NCBI GenBank assembly: GCA_030743445.1
Contig: JASLSL010000244.1
Span: forward strand, 1-16,579
Length of the DNA: 16,579 bases
Direction of reading: 5' to 3'
From: Alphaproteobacteria bacterium
Lineage (GTDB): Bacteria > Pseudomonadota > Alphaproteobacteria > UBA8366
Below are positions 15,076 to 16,579 of the stretch, one piece after another; the stretch's first letter is position 1; each line of letters opens with the position of its first letter. The notes under the pieces were generated by a model. The model did no database searches, was not told where the DNA came from, and saw only the letters and a list, made by a program, of their open reading frames with translations. A program made the position numbers and the translations under genes.

Positions 15076-15791
15076 ATTTTAATCGTCTCGACCGGATGCT
15101 CGAAGGCGGCGGCGTCCTGGGCCAGCGCGGTGGATACCTCGCGGCGATAGTCCGTGTCGCCCGCGACATGCAACACGAATGCGTCCGGGTCGTGGCCGGG
15201 GGCGACCCGGGCGCGCACCGCCTCGAGCACCTCGCCGGTGGTCATCGCGCCGTGCCGGCGCCCTTCGGCCGCGACCGCGGCGAGCGCCACCGGCCCGCCG
15301 TCATGGGTCAAGAGGCCGCGGCGGCTGATATAGAGGTGGATCGCGTCGAGCCGGGCGCCGCCATCGAGCGTGAGCGCCACGTCCTCGAGCAAGGCGTAGA
15401 GATAGTTCTCGTTGCCGAGCTCGGTCGCATGCATCGCTTCGAGCTCGGCCTCGCCGAGCCAGGTGACCGCGAGCCCGACCGTGGTGCCGGGCGAGGTCGC
15501 CAGCGTCGCCGGCACGGCGCCATAGCCGGTGATATGGGCCGAATAGACGATGTCGAAGCCATCGAGCCGTCCGGCCTCGACCGGGATCAAGGCGCGGTCG
15601 CCAAACTTGCGCTGGAGCTGCCCCGGCGAGCGGTTCGAGCCGAGCGCCAGGACCGGAGTCAGCCCCGCCGTCTCGGCCGGATCGAAGGGCGCCACCCTGC
15701 CGCGGCACCAGGTGTAGGAGCCGCCCGGATAGGCGTAGGGATAGTCCCGCGCGCGGGCAAGCCTGGCCGCCCGGTCGGTCGCGCCGGCCAC
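15072..15791 (-). CDS. Uncharacterised protein, possibly gamma-glutamylcyclotransferase-like fold
   Basis: A protein of about 239 residues that I cannot assign firmly. It is soluble, with no signal peptide or membrane helix. The stretch ALGSNRSPGQLQRKF (about 49-63) recalls the GSN/GSL glycine loop of gamma-glutamylcyclotransferase-like proteins, and ELGNENYLYAL (about 124-134) recalls their later acidic EG-x-Y segment; the likeness is weak and by eye. I preferred GTG at 15791 (GGGGCGGA seven bases upstream, 26-bp gap from the neighbour) over GTG at 15842, which would overlap the upstream gene by 25 bp. Its stop overlaps that of the convergent cyclase gene within a CTAG. Probably co-transcribed with the beta-propeller gene upstream. 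Confidence 0.8.
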   Translation of the reverse strand: MAGATDRAARLARARDYPYAYPGGSYTWCRGRVAPFDPAETAGLTPVLALGSNRSPGQLQRKFGDRALIPVEAGRLDGFDIVYSAHITGYGAVPATLATSPGTTVGLAVTWLGEAELEAMHATELGNENYLYALLEDVALTLDGGARLDAIHLYISRRGLLTHDGGPVALAAVAAEGRRHGAMTTGEVLEAVRARVAPGHDPDAFVLHVAGDTDYRREVSTALAQDAAAFEHPVETIKI

Positions 15792-15817
15792 CCTAATGTC
15801 CGCCCCAATCGCCCGGA

Positions 15818-16579
15818 TCAGTGGCCCGCCGGGTGGTACCACTCCGGCAAAAACACGATTAGGTTCGGCCTGAGCCCCCGTTTGGTGAAGGTATCGAGCG
15901 AGCCGATCACCTTCTCCGCCTTCAGGTCGATCACGGTCAGCGAGCCGTCGCTCATCCCCGGCAGGTTCAACAGGCTGTTCTGCACGACGGCCAGGCTTTC
16001 GTCCGGGGTGATCCCGACATGGTGGGCGCCTTCCGCCGCCTTAAGGCTCTTCAGCAGCTTCGGCTTCAACTTGTCGCCGCTAACGTCGAAGATGTGGAAG
16101 CCGCCGGGCTTCGCCGTGGTGACATACATCCGGTCGACCTTCTTGTTGAAGTAGATTTCCAACGGCACGCCGGCCTTTATCGAGCCGAAGTCGAAAACTT
16201 GGTTGGCGGCGAAATTCTTCTTCGCCGCGTTCCACTTCAAGGCCCAGAGCGTGCCGCCGAACATGTTGGTAACGTAGGCGACAGGCGGGCTGCTGCCCGG
16301 CACGAACAGGATTTCGACCGGCGCTTCGCCGGACGGCGACTTCTTGTTCGACACCTTGATCGTCCCGAGCGACTTGCCGGTGCTGAGCTCGGTCACGCCG
16401 ATCGTCTCGCCGGGATCGCCGAGGTCGGTCGCCCTGACCGTGCTTGTGGTGAGCATCCGGTCGATGCCCTCGTGGACGACGACGCCGTGGGTGTACTTCG
16501 CCGGCGATTTGATCGTCTTCAGGACTTTATCGGTCTTGACGTCGCCGACGACGACCACGTGGGTGCCCATGCAGCTCAA
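15818..16579 (-). CDS. YncE/YVTN-type beta-propeller protein (N-terminus cut by window edge)
   Basis: The last 253 residues of a longer protein; the reading frame is open to the right edge, so the true start is outside. It is built from repeated beta strands of the YVTN/SMP-30 kind: VGDVKTDKVLKTIKSPAKYTHG, AYVTNMFGGTLWALKW, RMYVTTAKPGGFHIFDVSG, HHVGITPDESLAVVQNS and GSLTVIDLKAEKVIGSLDTF. Each resembles a propeller blade, giving about five visible blades of a likely seven. Such proteins are often periplasmic and some bind or present ligands; a signal peptide cannot be checked here. The C-terminus EWYHPAGH is unusual and the stop lies 26 bp before the preferred start of the next gene. Confidence 0.88.
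   Translation of the reverse strand: MSCMGTHVVVVGDVKTDKVLKTIKSPAKYTHGVVVHEGIDRMLTTSTVRATDLGDPGETIGVTELSTGKSLGTIKVSNKKSPSGEAPVEILFVPGSSPPVAYVTNMFGGTLWALKWNAAKKNFAANQVFDFGSIKAGVPLEIYFNKKVDRMYVTTAKPGGFHIFDVSGDKLKPKLLKSLKAAEGAHHVGITPDESLAVVQNSLLNLPGMSDGSLTVIDLKAEKVIGSLDTFTKRGLRPNLIVFLPEWYHPAGH

Noticed and set aside
1..16579. CRISPR arrays, tRNA or rRNA genes, prophage or integrase genes
   Set aside because: I looked for regularly spaced repeats, tRNA-like cloverleafs and recombinase motifs and saw none. The only repeats are the palindromic elements at 9969-10201.

Overview
The window is typical of a high-GC alphaproteobacterium, probably of the Rhodospirillales or a related uncultured lineage. 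The evidence is the GC-rich third codon positions, the frequent GTG starts, the alphaproteobacterial aa3 oxidase gene order (ctaC-ctaD-ctaB-small coxF-like-ctaG-ctaE-DUF983-surf1), the plant-type glutamate-cysteine ligase, and rsmE lying divergent from ubiA. The lineage is an inference from gene content only.

Region 1 (about 1-7580, minus strand) is one long respiratory operon. It encodes subunits II, I and III of an A1-type cytochrome c oxidase (ctaC, ctaD, ctaE) and its assembly factors: heme O synthase CtaB, CuB chaperone CtaG (Cox11), SURF1, a 52-residue CoxF-like membrane protein and a DUF983 zinc-ribbon membrane protein. An M32 carboxypeptidase, cut by the left edge, is coupled to the 3' end of surf1. 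Spacings are mostly under 30 bp. The exception is about 100 bp between ctaE and the DUF983 gene, which holds a possible weak terminator or attenuator.

Region 2 (about 7581-8051) is a relatively AT-rich divergent intergenic region between ctaC and tldD. It carries a perfect 17-bp palindrome that resembles the RegA/PrrA/RegR redox-regulator box, just upstream of a weak candidate ctaC promoter.

Region 3 (8052-9956, plus strand) is tldD followed closely by an unrecognised small lipoprotein gene. Region 4 (9957-10222) is a convergent gap packed with three adjacent palindromic elements that look like REP or small repeat units.

Region 5 (10223-12390, minus strand) is rsmE then gshA. Divergent from it on the plus strand are ubiA and, overlapping its stop codon, the most unusual gene in the window: a 558-residue fusion of a histidine-bearing membrane domain, a [2Fe-2S] ferredoxin domain and a class III nucleotide cyclase domain. 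This looks like a membrane redox-to-cyclic-nucleotide sensor, and its predicted base-recognition residues are non-canonical.

Region 6 (15072-16579, minus strand) holds an unrecognised protein with a weak gamma-glutamylcyclotransferase-like look and a YncE/YVTN-type beta-propeller cut by the right edge. The unrecognised gene shares a CTAG stop-codon palindrome with the cyclase gene.

Overall theme: aerobic respiration (oxidase, quinone synthesis), thiol metabolism (glutathione), and a probable redox-sensing second-messenger enzyme coupled to quinone biosynthesis.
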